Part shown: piece after piece, positions 1 through 7,416 of the stretch
Layout: each line of letters opens with the position of its first letter
Position numbering within the stretch: the stretch's first letter is position 1
NCBI GenBank assembly: GCA_019090845.1
Contig: JAHRVD010000318.1
Span: 1-12,921, forward strand
Direction: 5' to 3'
Length of the DNA: 12,921 nt
DNA from: Marinosulfonomonas sp.
GTDB lineage: Bacteria; Pseudomonadota; Alphaproteobacteria; Rhodobacterales; Rhodobacteraceae
The notes under the pieces: generated by a model
What the model saw: the letters and a program-made list of their open reading frames with translations, nothing else
Told to the model about the DNA's origin: nothing
Database searches by the model: none
Translations under genes and position numbers: made by a program

Positions 1-825
1 AGTTTCACATTTATCGAGGGCAACATTCTGGACCGCGCGCTTGTGGCCGAGCATGTAGCGCAAGCCGATGCGGTGTTTCATCTGGCCGCGGCGGTTGGCG
101 TAAAGCTGATAATGGACGAACCGAGCCGCTCGATCCTGACCAATGTGACCGGCACAGAAAACGTTCTGCACGCCTGTCTGGCCAAGAAAACACCGATCTA
201 CCTTGCCTCGACATCCGAGGTTTACGGCAAAGCGACCAAATTCCCCTTCTCCGAAGACGACGATCTGACAATCGGGGCGACCAAAAACCTGCGCTGGTCC
301 TATGCTTGTGCAAAGACGCTGGATGAATTTCTGGCCCTGTCCTATGCGCGAGAGGTTGATCTGCCCGTGGTCGTGTTGCGGTTCTTTAATACCACCGGCC
401 CGCGCCAAACCGGGCGCTACGGAATGGTGCTGCCGAATTTTGTGCAAAACGCGCTGGATGGAAAACCCTTGCAAGTGCATGGCACGGGCGAGCAATCGCG
501 CTGCTTTGGCCATGTCTTTGACGTGATCGAGGCGCTGATCCGGTTGATGAACACGCCCGAGGCCATAGGTCAGGTGTTTAACGTCGGCACAGACCAAGAA
601 GTCACGATCCGCTCGCTTGCCGAACAAGTGATCGCGGCCACGGGTTCTACGTCAGAAATTCAGCTGGTGCCTTACGAAAGCGTCTATCCGGTCGGCTTTG
701 AAGATATGAACCGCCGCCTGCCCGACATGGCCAAGCTTAAGCGTGTCACCGGGTTTCGCCCGATGCGGCCACTTTCCGAAATTATCGCCGATATCCTTGC
801 CGAAAAACGCGCCGCTGTGGCCTGA
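1..825 (+). CDS. NAD-dependent nucleotide-sugar epimerase/decarboxylase, ArnA/UXS-like (5' truncated by window)
   Basis: The frame is open from base 1, so the true start and the N-terminal Rossmann GxxGxxG lie left of the window; the GTG at 43 is internal. About 274 residues are visible, to TGA at 823-825. The extended-SDR active site is clear: STSEVYG (Thr-Ser-Glu) and YACAK, with Tyr at 301-303 and Lys at 313-315. RFFNTTGPRQ follows, as in this family. Near the C-terminus, GFEDMNRRLPD resembles the Arg-Lys-Pro segment of the ArnA decarboxylase domain, and TSE rather than TDE also suits UDP-glucuronate decarboxylases (UXS, ArnA). It therefore probably acts on a UDP-sugar, as decarboxylase or 4-epimerase. 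It ends 18 bp from the stop of the convergent GT4 gene. The family is certain; the substrate is not. Confidence 0.88.
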   Translation, partial: SFTFIEGNILDRALVAEHVAQADAVFHLAAAVGVKLIMDEPSRSILTNVTGTENVLHACLAKKTPIYLASTSEVYGKATKFPFSEDDDLTIGATKNLRWSYACAKTLDEFLALSYAREVDLPVVVLRFFNTTGPRQTGRYGMVLPNFVQNALDGKPLQVHGTGEQSRCFGHVFDVIEALIRLMNTPEAIGQVFNVGTDQEVTIRSLAEQVIAATGSTSEIQLVPYESVYPVGFEDMNRRLPDMAKLKRVTGFRPMRPLSEIIADILAEKRAAVA

Positions 826-843
826 CGCCTGTATTCCGGAAGG

Positions 844-2121
844 TCAGCCTTGGCTGGCCCCATTTTCAAACGCGCCCGCTTCCAATGCATCGGCCAGCGC
901 GATATCGCCTTTCGCGCGCGCAGCCGCCGCAAAAGCCGCGCCGTAAGCGGCTAGAACTTTCTGTTCGCTCCAAAGTTTTTCAAAACCAGCGCGGGCATTA
1001 GCAGACACTTTGGCCCGATGATCCGGGTCTGATTGCAATTGGCGCATCGCCTCGATCAACCCGGCTTGGTCGTCAAACAAAGCACCGCCGCCAGACGCCT
1101 CGACGATTTCCGGGAACGGTCCCAACCGGCGCGCAATTACTGGCGTCCCAAGGCGAAAGCTCTCGATCAGGATAATACCGAATGTCTCATAACAAACCGA
1201 TGGCACGATCAAGCCGATCGCGCCGCGATAATAGGCGTTCAGTTCATCAAGCGATTTACGCCCAAGAAAGCGGATACGCGGATTGTCAGCGGCCTGCTTT
1301 TTTAACGTGTCGGTGTAATCGCCATCCCCCAGTATCAACAAATCCGCGTCTGGATATTGGTCAAAGGCGGGAAAGACGTCCTGCAGACCTTTGATTTTCT
1401 CCAACCGCCCGACAAACAGAAAATAGGGCCGCTTATGGGGCAGTTTTTCCGTCGCCGCCTGCGGGGTAACTTCCAGATCGGGCAGGAAATAGGGCAAGAC
1501 CTGCATCTTTTGGCGCAGGCCGAAATCGCGGTGTTTAGCGCGGCTGAATTCACTTTTGGCAACGATCAAATCGACCTTGTCCAGCATCCGGTCAAGATAG
1601 CCGGAATAGCGCCACAATTGCGGTGGTCGGCGGTGGCTAACAACACAGCGAAGGCATTCGCGCTTGTCGCACAACTCTTTGTTATAACGCCACAAAACAT
1701 GGGTCGGGCAGACCAGCCAATGTTCATGTGCTTCAAACACCCGCAGGCCGTCACCGATCCCAAGCAACCCCGGCCCGCCAACGAGCGAGGCATTGTTATA
1801 CCAGATGATGTCATAGCCCTCGGCGGCAATTTCGCGGATCTTGCGCCCATGCACAATTGGCCGCCCGGTCTGCTGCGTTAATAGATTGGCCAGAACACCA
1901 TTGCGGCTTCGCAGGCCCACAGCCCGAACGCCATCGCCTGAACCAACATCTTCTGGCATCTTGCCGCCAAGTGACAAATAGGCGTCTTGGTCATGCACAA
2001 CAGTTACGCGATGACCACGCGCCACCAGCGCCTGCGCCATCCGTTGTACGCCAACAGCATCCCCGCCAAACGAATAGGGCGGGTAGAATGTTGTGAACAT
2101 CAGGATGCGCAGAGATTTCAT
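844..2121 (-). CDS. Glycosyltransferase family 4 (GT-B fold)
   Basis: 425 residues, a full-length retaining GT4. The N-terminal half opens with LRILMFTTFYPPYSFGG and a helix ending ARGHRVTVV (about 4-42), the usual acceptor-side start. The donor-side half starts at FVGRLEKIKG (236-245) and carries the EX7E signature ETFGIILIE (Glu312, Glu320), followed by GTPVIARRLGPFPEIV. Between the halves sits a cysteine-rich segment: HEHWLVCPTHVLW with Cys138, then Cys151, Cys156 and Cys159 (CDKRECLRC). I recall this from a subset of polysaccharide GT4 enzymes. ATG at 2121 is preceded by GAGGA (2130-2126) with a short 4-nt spacer. The enzyme should be cytoplasmic and add a hexose or related sugar to a lipid-linked glycan. 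The donor sugar cannot be read from the sequence. Confidence 0.92.
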   Translation of the reverse strand: MKSLRILMFTTFYPPYSFGGDAVGVQRMAQALVARGHRVTVVHDQDAYLSLGGKMPEDVGSGDGVRAVGLRSRNGVLANLLTQQTGRPIVHGRKIREIAAEGYDIIWYNNASLVGGPGLLGIGDGLRVFEAHEHWLVCPTHVLWRYNKELCDKRECLRCVVSHRRPPQLWRYSGYLDRMLDKVDLIVAKSEFSRAKHRDFGLRQKMQVLPYFLPDLEVTPQAATEKLPHKRPYFLFVGRLEKIKGLQDVFPAFDQYPDADLLILGDGDYTDTLKKQAADNPRIRFLGRKSLDELNAYYRGAIGLIVPSVCYETFGIILIESFRLGTPVIARRLGPFPEIVEASGGGALFDDQAGLIEAMRQLQSDPDHRAKVSANARAGFEKLWSEQKVLAAYGAAFAAAARAKGDIALADALEAGAFENGASQG

Positions 2122-2392
2122 ACTATCCTCAGGCTAAACGATCTTGGCCGGTATCTACTGGCGCATTTTGTCGGAATTTTGAAGCATTATGGCAATTTTT
2201 GTCCGTAATTGCGCGACATGGTATTCTGTCGCCATTATCAGACAGCTTTCGCTCGCAACCGCCTGCCCGGAAGAATGCAGAACAAGTGCAAAATAACAAA
2301 TCTGGCCAGAATACTGCGCCTTTCAGTGGATTTTTGTCGCCAATCCTTTAGCTTGGTCCAAATTGCATATTCAGCGGGTAGACAGCACGCTT
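2122..2392. other. Divergent intergenic region between the GT4 and GT39-like genes
   Basis: This 271-bp gap should hold the start signals of both flanking genes. I see no convincing -35/-10 pair. Visible details are a 10-bp palindrome TCTGGCCAGA (2301-2310) and an 8-bp direct repeat TGTCGCCA (2227-2234, 2335-2342); both may be chance. A short plus-strand open frame through 2209-2409 has no recognisable product, lacks a good ribosome site and runs into the next gene in another frame. Confidence 0.5.
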
Positions 2393-4471
2393 ATGGCCGA
2401 AAAGAATAATGAACGCCCGTGGAATTTCGGGTCAGTGGCCACAGCCGTTATCTGGGCAATTGGGCTTGGGTTGATCGGGCTGAGCGTTTCTGCGCTGTTT
2501 ACTAGCGCACCGTTCGGGATGGCCCCAAAATCACTTTGGTATCTGAGTGTTATCGGCTTGGCCACCTGTCTGGTCGGTTATTTCGGATCGCACGGGGGGG
2601 CAAAATTCGGGTGTGCGGCAGCAGCCCTGTTCTTGGGTGGCGGCGCCCATCTTTGGCTAACGCAACCTTTGTGGTTCCCTGCCCTGACGTTCAATCAAGA
2701 CGACCCTGCCAGTTGGGTCATGCTAACGGCAATTGGCGCACAGAGCATGGTATGCTTGGCGCTGTTCTGGCAAAAAGTGCGGTTGGGTCCGATCATGGCC
2801 CTGATCCAAACACTGGGACCGGTAAGGATTACGGTTTTTTTGCTGCTCAGCACCGCGTTTTCGGTATCGGTAATGGGCTATGTACCACGACAGGATTTCG
2901 TAACTTACGCAGCTCAGATTATCGCTGGCGGGTGTTTTGTTGTCCTCACGGTGATAAATATCGCCGCGTTGATCCTGCACGCCCCCAGAGCGACCCTGAA
3001 AATTGCGGTTCCAGCCCTTGTTGCAATAGCCTTTGGCGCAAGTGCACTGCTGGCGTGGTTTGCATTCCAGCGGCTGCCGCATGTGCAGGATGAAGTCGCC
3101 TATCTCTTTCAGGCCAGAACCTTTGCGCACGGCACGCTCGCTATCTCTGCCCCGCCCGAAGGTCTGCAAACGGGGTTGGAGTTTTATTTGCTGACGATCC
3201 GCGATGATCTGTGGTTTTCGACCACACCACCCGGCTGGTCCGGGGTGCTGATGATCGGCGTTCTGGTGAATGCACCCTGGCTGGTTAACCCAGTTTTATC
3301 CGCAATAATCGTATGGCTGGCCTATAGCGTGGCCGCGTGCCTGACGACCCGGCGCGCCGCGGCTTTGGCTGCGCTTTTGATCGCAATGTCGCCGTGGTTT
3401 CTGGCGTCCTCAGGCTCGCTGATGCCCCACAATACGGCGATTGCCTGCATACTGGCCGCCTGGCGTCTTTTGTTGGCGCGCCCAATCCGCACAAGGGCGC
3501 TGCTGCTTTTTGCTCTGCTCGCGGGTTTTTTCATGGGCTGGGTTTTTGTGACCCGACAGCTGGACGGCGTTTTGATCGGGCTGGCGACGGCCATATGGTT
3601 GCTGTTTCAGACTGGGCGGCCACAGCGTTTCATGCGGGTCACAGCATTCTGCGCAGGGTGTATCGTCACCGGCAGCGCATTCTTGTTCTTCAATTTCATC
3701 CTGACGGGCGACGCGCTGCTTGCACCACTGGCAGAATACCTGAACACGCACTGGACCCACGGTGCCAATTCATATGGGTTTGGCCCAGAAATCGGACCAC
3801 CCGAAGGCTGGGGAGGGTTGGATATCAGGCTTGGACATACGCCGTTTGAAGGCGTGATAAACACGGCCAACAATATTGCCAGCACACAGTTTGAATATCT
3901 TGGCTGGGCCTGTGGATCGCTCGCTCTGGTGACTTGCCTGTTTTTGTGGGGCCAGCCAAACCGGGTCGACAAGGGCATGATCGCCCTTTCCCTGCTGGTT
4001 GTCGTTGCGATGTTTTTCTACTGGTTCGCAGGCAGTTTCTACATTGGTCCGCGTTATTGGTTCAGCCTGCTTTTTCCGTTACTTATTCTTTCGGTGAGCG
4101 GTTTTGATGCGCTGTCAAACCGGCTGCAAACACTGGGTGTGCAACCAGAGGCAATGCAGGCAACGCTACTTGTCCTTTGCCTGTTCGGCTTGTTGGTTTT
4201 CACGCCATGGCGCGGCGTTGAAAAATACTTCGGCTACCAAAAATATTCACCACATTATGCCGAGATGCGGGCAAGCGGTGACTTTGGCAACGCTTTGGTA
4301 TTTATAAAACAAAAAGCACAATTTGGCTCGGCGTTCTTGCTGAACGATCCGGGTTTGCCAGACGATGCGCCGATATTCCTGCGCGATCTGGGCGAGGTTC
4401 AAAACGCCCGCGCGATTGCTGTTTTCCCGGACCGGCCAATAATCTATCACGCATGGGAATTCAGCCGATAA
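2393..4471 (+). CDS. Polytopic membrane glycosyltransferase, GT39/ArnT-like (GT-C)
   Basis: 692 residues from ATG 2393. A TTG at 2363 would add 10 residues; neither start has a clear ribosome site, though GGGTAG lies at 2376-2381, so the start is uncertain. The protein is strongly hydrophobic, with many membrane helices. After a helix at about 202-226 comes HVQDEVAYLFQA, with Asp233-Glu234: the acidic pair in the first outer loop of GT39/PMT/ArnT enzymes that use a polyprenyl-phosphate sugar. FSTTPPGWSGVL, SLMPHNTA and GPRYWFSLLFPLL (about 552-564) also fit GT-C proteins. Unusually, about six helices precede the DE loop, which normally follows helix one. It should transfer a sugar outside the cytoplasm to lipid A, glycan or protein; the acceptor is unknown. 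A G7 run lies at 2594-2600. The PepSY gene follows after 109 bp with no visible terminator. Confidence 0.8.
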   Translation: MAEKNNERPWNFGSVATAVIWAIGLGLIGLSVSALFTSAPFGMAPKSLWYLSVIGLATCLVGYFGSHGGAKFGCAAAALFLGGGAHLWLTQPLWFPALTFNQDDPASWVMLTAIGAQSMVCLALFWQKVRLGPIMALIQTLGPVRITVFLLLSTAFSVSVMGYVPRQDFVTYAAQIIAGGCFVVLTVINIAALILHAPRATLKIAVPALVAIAFGASALLAWFAFQRLPHVQDEVAYLFQARTFAHGTLAISAPPEGLQTGLEFYLLTIRDDLWFSTTPPGWSGVLMIGVLVNAPWLVNPVLSAIIVWLAYSVAACLTTRRAAALAALLIAMSPWFLASSGSLMPHNTAIACILAAWRLLLARPIRTRALLLFALLAGFFMGWVFVTRQLDGVLIGLATAIWLLFQTGRPQRFMRVTAFCAGCIVTGSAFLFFNFILTGDALLAPLAEYLNTHWTHGANSYGFGPEIGPPEGWGGLDIRLGHTPFEGVINTANNIASTQFEYLGWACGSLALVTCLFLWGQPNRVDKGMIALSLLVVVAMFFYWFAGSFYIGPRYWFSLLFPLLILSVSGFDALSNRLQTLGVQPEAMQATLLVLCLFGLLVFTPWRGVEKYFGYQKYSPHYAEMRASGDFGNALVFIKQKAQFGSAFLLNDPGLPDDAPIFLRDLGEVQNARAIAVFPDRPIIYHAWEFSR

Positions 4472-4566
4472 TATGTGCTTTCCACCATTTCACATCCACG
4501 CAAAATGCAATAATTTCATTGGCCTGAGCTCTGGCGCACAATAACCAGAACCGGCAAAAAGACGTC

Positions 4567-4573
4567 AGAAGGA
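4567..4573 (+). promoter_or_regulatory. Ribosome binding site fixing the GTG start of the PepSY gene
   Basis: AGAAGGA lies 7 nt before GTG 4581. The protein starting there opens MSRKFRNLVFTAHKWLGL, the usual N-terminus of PepSY-TM proteins, so the non-ATG start is well supported. Confidence 0.75.
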
Positions 4574-4580
4574 TCAACCA

Positions 4581-5777
4581 GTGTCGCGAAAGTTCAGAAA
4601 CCTCGTTTTTACAGCCCACAAGTGGCTGGGCCTGCATTTTGCATTGTTCTTTGGCTTCATGTTTTTTAGCGGATCGATATTGCTTTTTTCGGACGAAATC
4701 GAAGCCTTGTTCACACCGGATATTCTGGTCGGCTCGATCGCCGATAACGAGCGGGTCAGTTTTGGCACAATATTTCAGTCAGTGAATAAGGCCGTTCCCG
4801 GCGGCACTGTATTCGTCATCGCAAAACGACCAAAGGCGGGGTTCGCCGATCGCAGTTTTGGCATCACGGCAAGCGGCAAAAGAATTATCGCATGGACCGA
4901 CCCTAGGGATGCACGCGTGCTGAGCATCGGCCCGAACCGTAGTTTTCACTACTTTCTGAAAGAGCTGCATGAAAGCCTGTTGGTTCCCAAACGAATTGGT
5001 TTTTTGGCCGTTAGCGCAACTTCGGGCATTTTGCTAATCTCAGTGCTGGCGGGGTTGATAACTTACCGCAGGTTCTGGCGCGGTTTGCTGCGGCTTCCAA
5101 ACCGGTCGATGGACGAGCGCAATCGCAAGGGCGTTTTGCACCGTCTGATCGCTGTTTGGGTGACACCATTTTTGTTGTTGATAAGCCTGACCGGGATGTT
5201 CTTTTTTCTGGGGGGGCTGGGGTTTAATGGATATGTGCCGCCCGCACCCGAAGCGCAGCCACGTGAAGTTGCCCGCCCGGCCGGTTTTGACGGCGCCCTG
5301 ATTGATCGCGCAGAACAGGCAGCCCTTACGCAATACCCCGATTTCCGGGCCAAGACCGTCAACATACCCGGTGCCAGAAAACACGCTTTCCGTTTTGGCG
5401 GGGCGCTCGGATCGCCGACGATTCTGGGGAATTGGATGATCGCGGTTGATCCGGTTTCGCTGGATGTTCTGGGAATCGTGACGCCCGCAGACCGGCGCGG
5501 AAATGCCCGCATAACCCCGGTCGCAAATGCCCTGCATTATGGCACATGGGGCGGGCTGACGAGCCGGATCATCTGGGCGATGTTCGGGCTGGCGTCGACC
5601 TATTTGGTTTTCGCAGGTGTTCGCATCTACTTGGCGCGCACAGCGCCGGGCGATGCGTTGGACATCGCCGCCAGTGGTTGGCGACGGTATTTGAGCGGGC
5701 TGGGGAAAACCAAATGGATATACCTTGCTGCGGTGCTACTTGTGGTCGCGCTTTTTGTGAAAGAATACGTTATTTGA
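4581..5777 (+). CDS. PepSY-associated transmembrane protein
   Basis: 398 residues with the layout of the PepSY-TM family (relatives of PiuB and iron-uptake-linked membrane proteins). Helix 1 (about 14-37) follows HKWLGLHF; further helices lie at about 140-163, 189-215, 327-350 and 378-396. The two large loops between them should be outside the cytoplasm; the second includes PVSLDVLGIV, typical of a PepSY unit. Family-typical histidines are present: His13, His123 and His130 (LKELHESL), His187 (VLHRLIAVW) and His319 (ALHYGTWGG). They sit at helix ends and could hold haem or metal, as proposed for related membrane reductases. It follows the GT-C gene by 109 bp and may share its transcript. A PepSY-TM protein is not a usual glycan gene; its role here is unknown. 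A T6-then-G7 stretch at 5202-5216 is a possible slippage site. Confidence 0.87.
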   Translation: MSRKFRNLVFTAHKWLGLHFALFFGFMFFSGSILLFSDEIEALFTPDILVGSIADNERVSFGTIFQSVNKAVPGGTVFVIAKRPKAGFADRSFGITASGKRIIAWTDPRDARVLSIGPNRSFHYFLKELHESLLVPKRIGFLAVSATSGILLISVLAGLITYRRFWRGLLRLPNRSMDERNRKGVLHRLIAVWVTPFLLLISLTGMFFFLGGLGFNGYVPPAPEAQPREVARPAGFDGALIDRAEQAALTQYPDFRAKTVNIPGARKHAFRFGGALGSPTILGNWMIAVDPVSLDVLGIVTPADRRGNARITPVANALHYGTWGGLTSRIIWAMFGLASTYLVFAGVRIYLARTAPGDALDIAASGWRRYLSGLGKTKWIYLAAVLLVVALFVKEYVI

Positions 5778-5994
5778 CGCACAGATTCCCTGCTGTTTGA
5801 AAATCCCGTCATGGCGTGGGGAAACAAACCAGAGCGAACAGCTAATTACCCCCGGCCACGAAACGATGTGGTCACTCATAATGCCCTAAATTCGCGGCAG
5901 ACAAGGAAAGTTGGGCCTAAAGCGCGCGCGCCTATACCCCGGATGGCAAAAAAGATGTTAAGCTGTCCAAGTATGTAGTCAGGACTCCGATCAG
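5778..5994. other. Intergenic region upstream of the GT2 gene
   Basis: 217 bp without a gene. A possible hairpin pairs GGCCAC (5854-5859) with GTGGTC (5868-5873), with one G-U pair and no T run after it, so it is not a clear terminator. A GC-alternating stretch lies at 5922-5931. A weak promoter-like pair, TTGGGC (5911-5916) and TATACC (5933-5938) with 16-bp spacing, could drive the GT2 gene but is far from consensus. AGGA (5981-5984) stands 10 nt before the GT2 ATG. Confidence 0.4.
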
Positions 5995-6987
5995 ATGAAA
6001 ACAATATCCATCGTGTCGCCGTGTTTTAACGAAGAAGACAACGTTGGCGAATGTCACAGCGTTGTCAAAGCGCTGTTTGACGGCCCGCTGAAAGGGTATC
6101 GGCGCGAACATATTTTCATCGATAATGCATCCACCGATAAAACCGTAGAGATTCTGAAATCTGTCGTCGCCCAAGATCCGGCAGTGAAGATTGTTGTGAA
6201 TTCACGCAATTTCGGCGTCTACCGGTCCACATTCAACGGCCTTCGATATGCAACCGGCGACGCGGTGCTGGTCATGCTGCCGGTCGATTTGCAGGACCCA
6301 CCCGAATTGCTGCCCGAATTCGTCAACCTGTGGGAACAAGGGTATGAGGTGGTGGCCGGGGCGCGGTCAACGCGCGAAGAAGGTCTGATAATGCGCATGG
6401 CGCGCAAGTTGTTTTACCGGATCGTCAACCTGCTGTCAGATTTTGAAATCTCGCCCGATGTAGGCGAGTTTCAATTGCTAGATCGCAAGGTGATGACGGC
6501 TTTGCTCGAGCACCGGGATCAATATCCCTATATCCGCGGGATCATTGCGTCGCTTGGCTTCAAACGGATCATTATCCCTTATGTCTGGAAAGAGCGCAAA
6601 AGAGGTGCCTCCAAGCACAACTTTCTGCAACTTGTCGATCAGGCTCTGAACGGGATATTCGCCTTTACCCGCGCGCCGATGCGGGCCTGCACAATCGCCG
6701 GTATTGTGATATCCATGGCCTCAATCCTGTTCTCGATCGTGTCGGTAATCCTCTATCTGACGCAGCCCGATCTTGCCCCGCGCGGTACAACCACGATCAT
6801 TACATCGCTGTTCTTCCTGTCGGGAATTCAGTTGCTGTTTATCGGGATGCTGGGCGAATATATTACCACGATTCACAATCAGGTCCGGGGCGGGCCGATG
6901 GTGGTGGAAACCGAACGGGTCAATATTGATCCGGTTGAAATTCCCAAACCAAAATCAAAACCGAAATCAAAATCCAAAGCCGCCTGA
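5995..6987 (+). CDS. GtrB/DPM1-like glycosyltransferase family 2, polyprenyl-phosphate sugar synthase
   Basis: 330 residues. The GT-A domain begins ISIVSPCFNEEDNV (4-17); FIDNASTDKT (41-50) stands where DPM1-type enzymes have the D-x-S/D-x-D-x-T nucleotide site; VDLQDPPE (97-104) supplies the metal-binding acidic pair; RKRGASKHNF (201-210) matches the conserved R-x-G-x-S-K loop of GtrB/ArnC-like proteins. Two C-terminal membrane helices follow (about 229-255, 263-292), as in GtrB. It should move a sugar from a nucleotide donor onto undecaprenyl phosphate at the inner face of the cytoplasmic membrane. The last 14 residues are a Lys/Pro/Ser tail, PKPKSKPKSKSKAA. It converges, 6 bp apart, on the gtrA-like gene, so the usual gtrA-gtrB operon is broken here into opposite strands although the two remain neighbours. 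Confidence 0.92.
   Translation: MKTISIVSPCFNEEDNVGECHSVVKALFDGPLKGYRREHIFIDNASTDKTVEILKSVVAQDPAVKIVVNSRNFGVYRSTFNGLRYATGDAVLVMLPVDLQDPPELLPEFVNLWEQGYEVVAGARSTREEGLIMRMARKLFYRIVNLLSDFEISPDVGEFQLLDRKVMTALLEHRDQYPYIRGIIASLGFKRIIIPYVWKERKRGASKHNFLQLVDQALNGIFAFTRAPMRACTIAGIVISMASILFSIVSVILYLTQPDLAPRGTTTIITSLFFLSGIQLLFIGMLGEYITTIHNQVRGGPMVVETERVNIDPVEIPKPKSKPKSKSKAA
6949..6972 (+). repeat. Imperfect 12-bp tandem duplication in the 3' end of the GT2 gene
   Basis: CCAAAATCAAAA (6949-6960) is followed directly by CCGAAATCAAAA (6961-6972), one mismatch, giving the repeated Pro-Lys-Ser-Lys tail. Twelve bases is a whole number of codons, so gain or loss of a unit would keep the frame. Confidence 0.75.
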
Positions 6988-6992
6988 GGCGG
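6980..6992. terminator. Short GC hairpin over the GT2 stop codon
   Basis: CCGCC (6980-6984) pairs with GGCGG (6988-6992) and leaves the TGA stop of the GT2 gene as the 3-nt loop. It sits 1 bp from the stop codon of the convergent gtrA-like gene, so it could slow polymerase from either side. There is no T run, so it is not a classical intrinsic terminator. Confidence 0.25.
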
Positions 6993-6993
6993 G

Positions 6994-7416
6994 TCAGTCG
7001 CGCGCGCCGCCAAATACCGGAAACTGTCCGGTCAAAACGCGTGAAATCAGAAAGAATGATAGGACTGCGGCAACCGGAGCAAGGATTGCCTGTGCCACAA
7101 GCGGCCCCAACCCGATGCCCTGAGCGGCGGCCAAAGACACTGCGTTGAACCCATAAACCACCACATAGGCCAGCGCATAGATTGGCATTTTTGACAGCCC
7201 CTTGTTGTCAAACACAAACCTTGCATGAGTGAAATAGTTCCAGATGACACCGATAACAAAAGCAATGGCCAGTGCCGGTTGCGGCGATACACCAAGTGTC
7301 ACCAACAGCGCATAGACGGCAAACCCAAAGATCGTATTGACCACACCGATCACAATAAAACGCAGGAATTGACGCGTCGTTTCATCGCGTGAAACTATGC
7401 CTAGCAGCGCGCGCAT
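6994..7416 (-). CDS. GtrA-family membrane protein, putative polyprenyl-phosphate sugar flippase
   Basis: 140 residues, normal GtrA length. Four membrane helices are evident (about 17-40, 46-64, 77-98, 104-126). Family motifs are QFLRFIVIGVVNT in helix 1 and NYFTHARFVF (60-69) after helix 2, matching the N-Y/F-x3-R-x-V-F pattern of GtrA. GtrA proteins are thought to flip undecaprenyl-phosphate-linked sugars to the outer face. ATG 7416 shares one base with the TGA of the upstream SDR gene (TGATG), a coupling arrangement; a GTG one codon earlier (7419) is possible. It is the last gene of the rfbF operon, so its expression should follow sugar synthesis rather than the neighbouring convergent GT2 gene, its likely working partner. 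Confidence 0.9.
   Translation of the reverse strand: MRALLGIVSRDETTRQFLRFIVIGVVNTIFGFAVYALLVTLGVSPQPALAIAFVIGVIWNYFTHARFVFDNKGLSKMPIYALAYVVVYGFNAVSLAAAQGIGLGPLVAQAILAPVAAVLSFFLISRVLTGQFPVFGGARD

Noticed and set aside
819..855. Imperfect inverted repeat at the first convergent junction: CTGAC (822-826) with GTCAG (843-847), enclosing TTCCGGAA and followed by AGCC-TT-GGCT.
   Set aside because: Only 5-bp arms with a mismatch just outside and no T run; not enough for a terminator call.
1357..1881. 174-codon plus-strand open frame antisense to the GT4 gene.
   Set aside because: Shadow of the GT4 coding sequence; no motif, no ribosome site.
2301..2310. Palindrome TCTGGCCAGA in the GT4/GT39 gap.
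   Set aside because: A 10-bp palindrome is expected by chance fairly often in a few hundred bases, and nothing nearby supports an operator.
5854..5873. Hairpin GGCCAC/GTGGTC after the PepSY gene as a terminator.
   Set aside because: Contains G-U pairing and has no T run; noted in the intergenic entry only.
5922..5931. Alternating GC run (10 bp) upstream of the GT2 gene, as a Z-DNA-like element.
   Set aside because: Too short, and common in GC-rich genomes.
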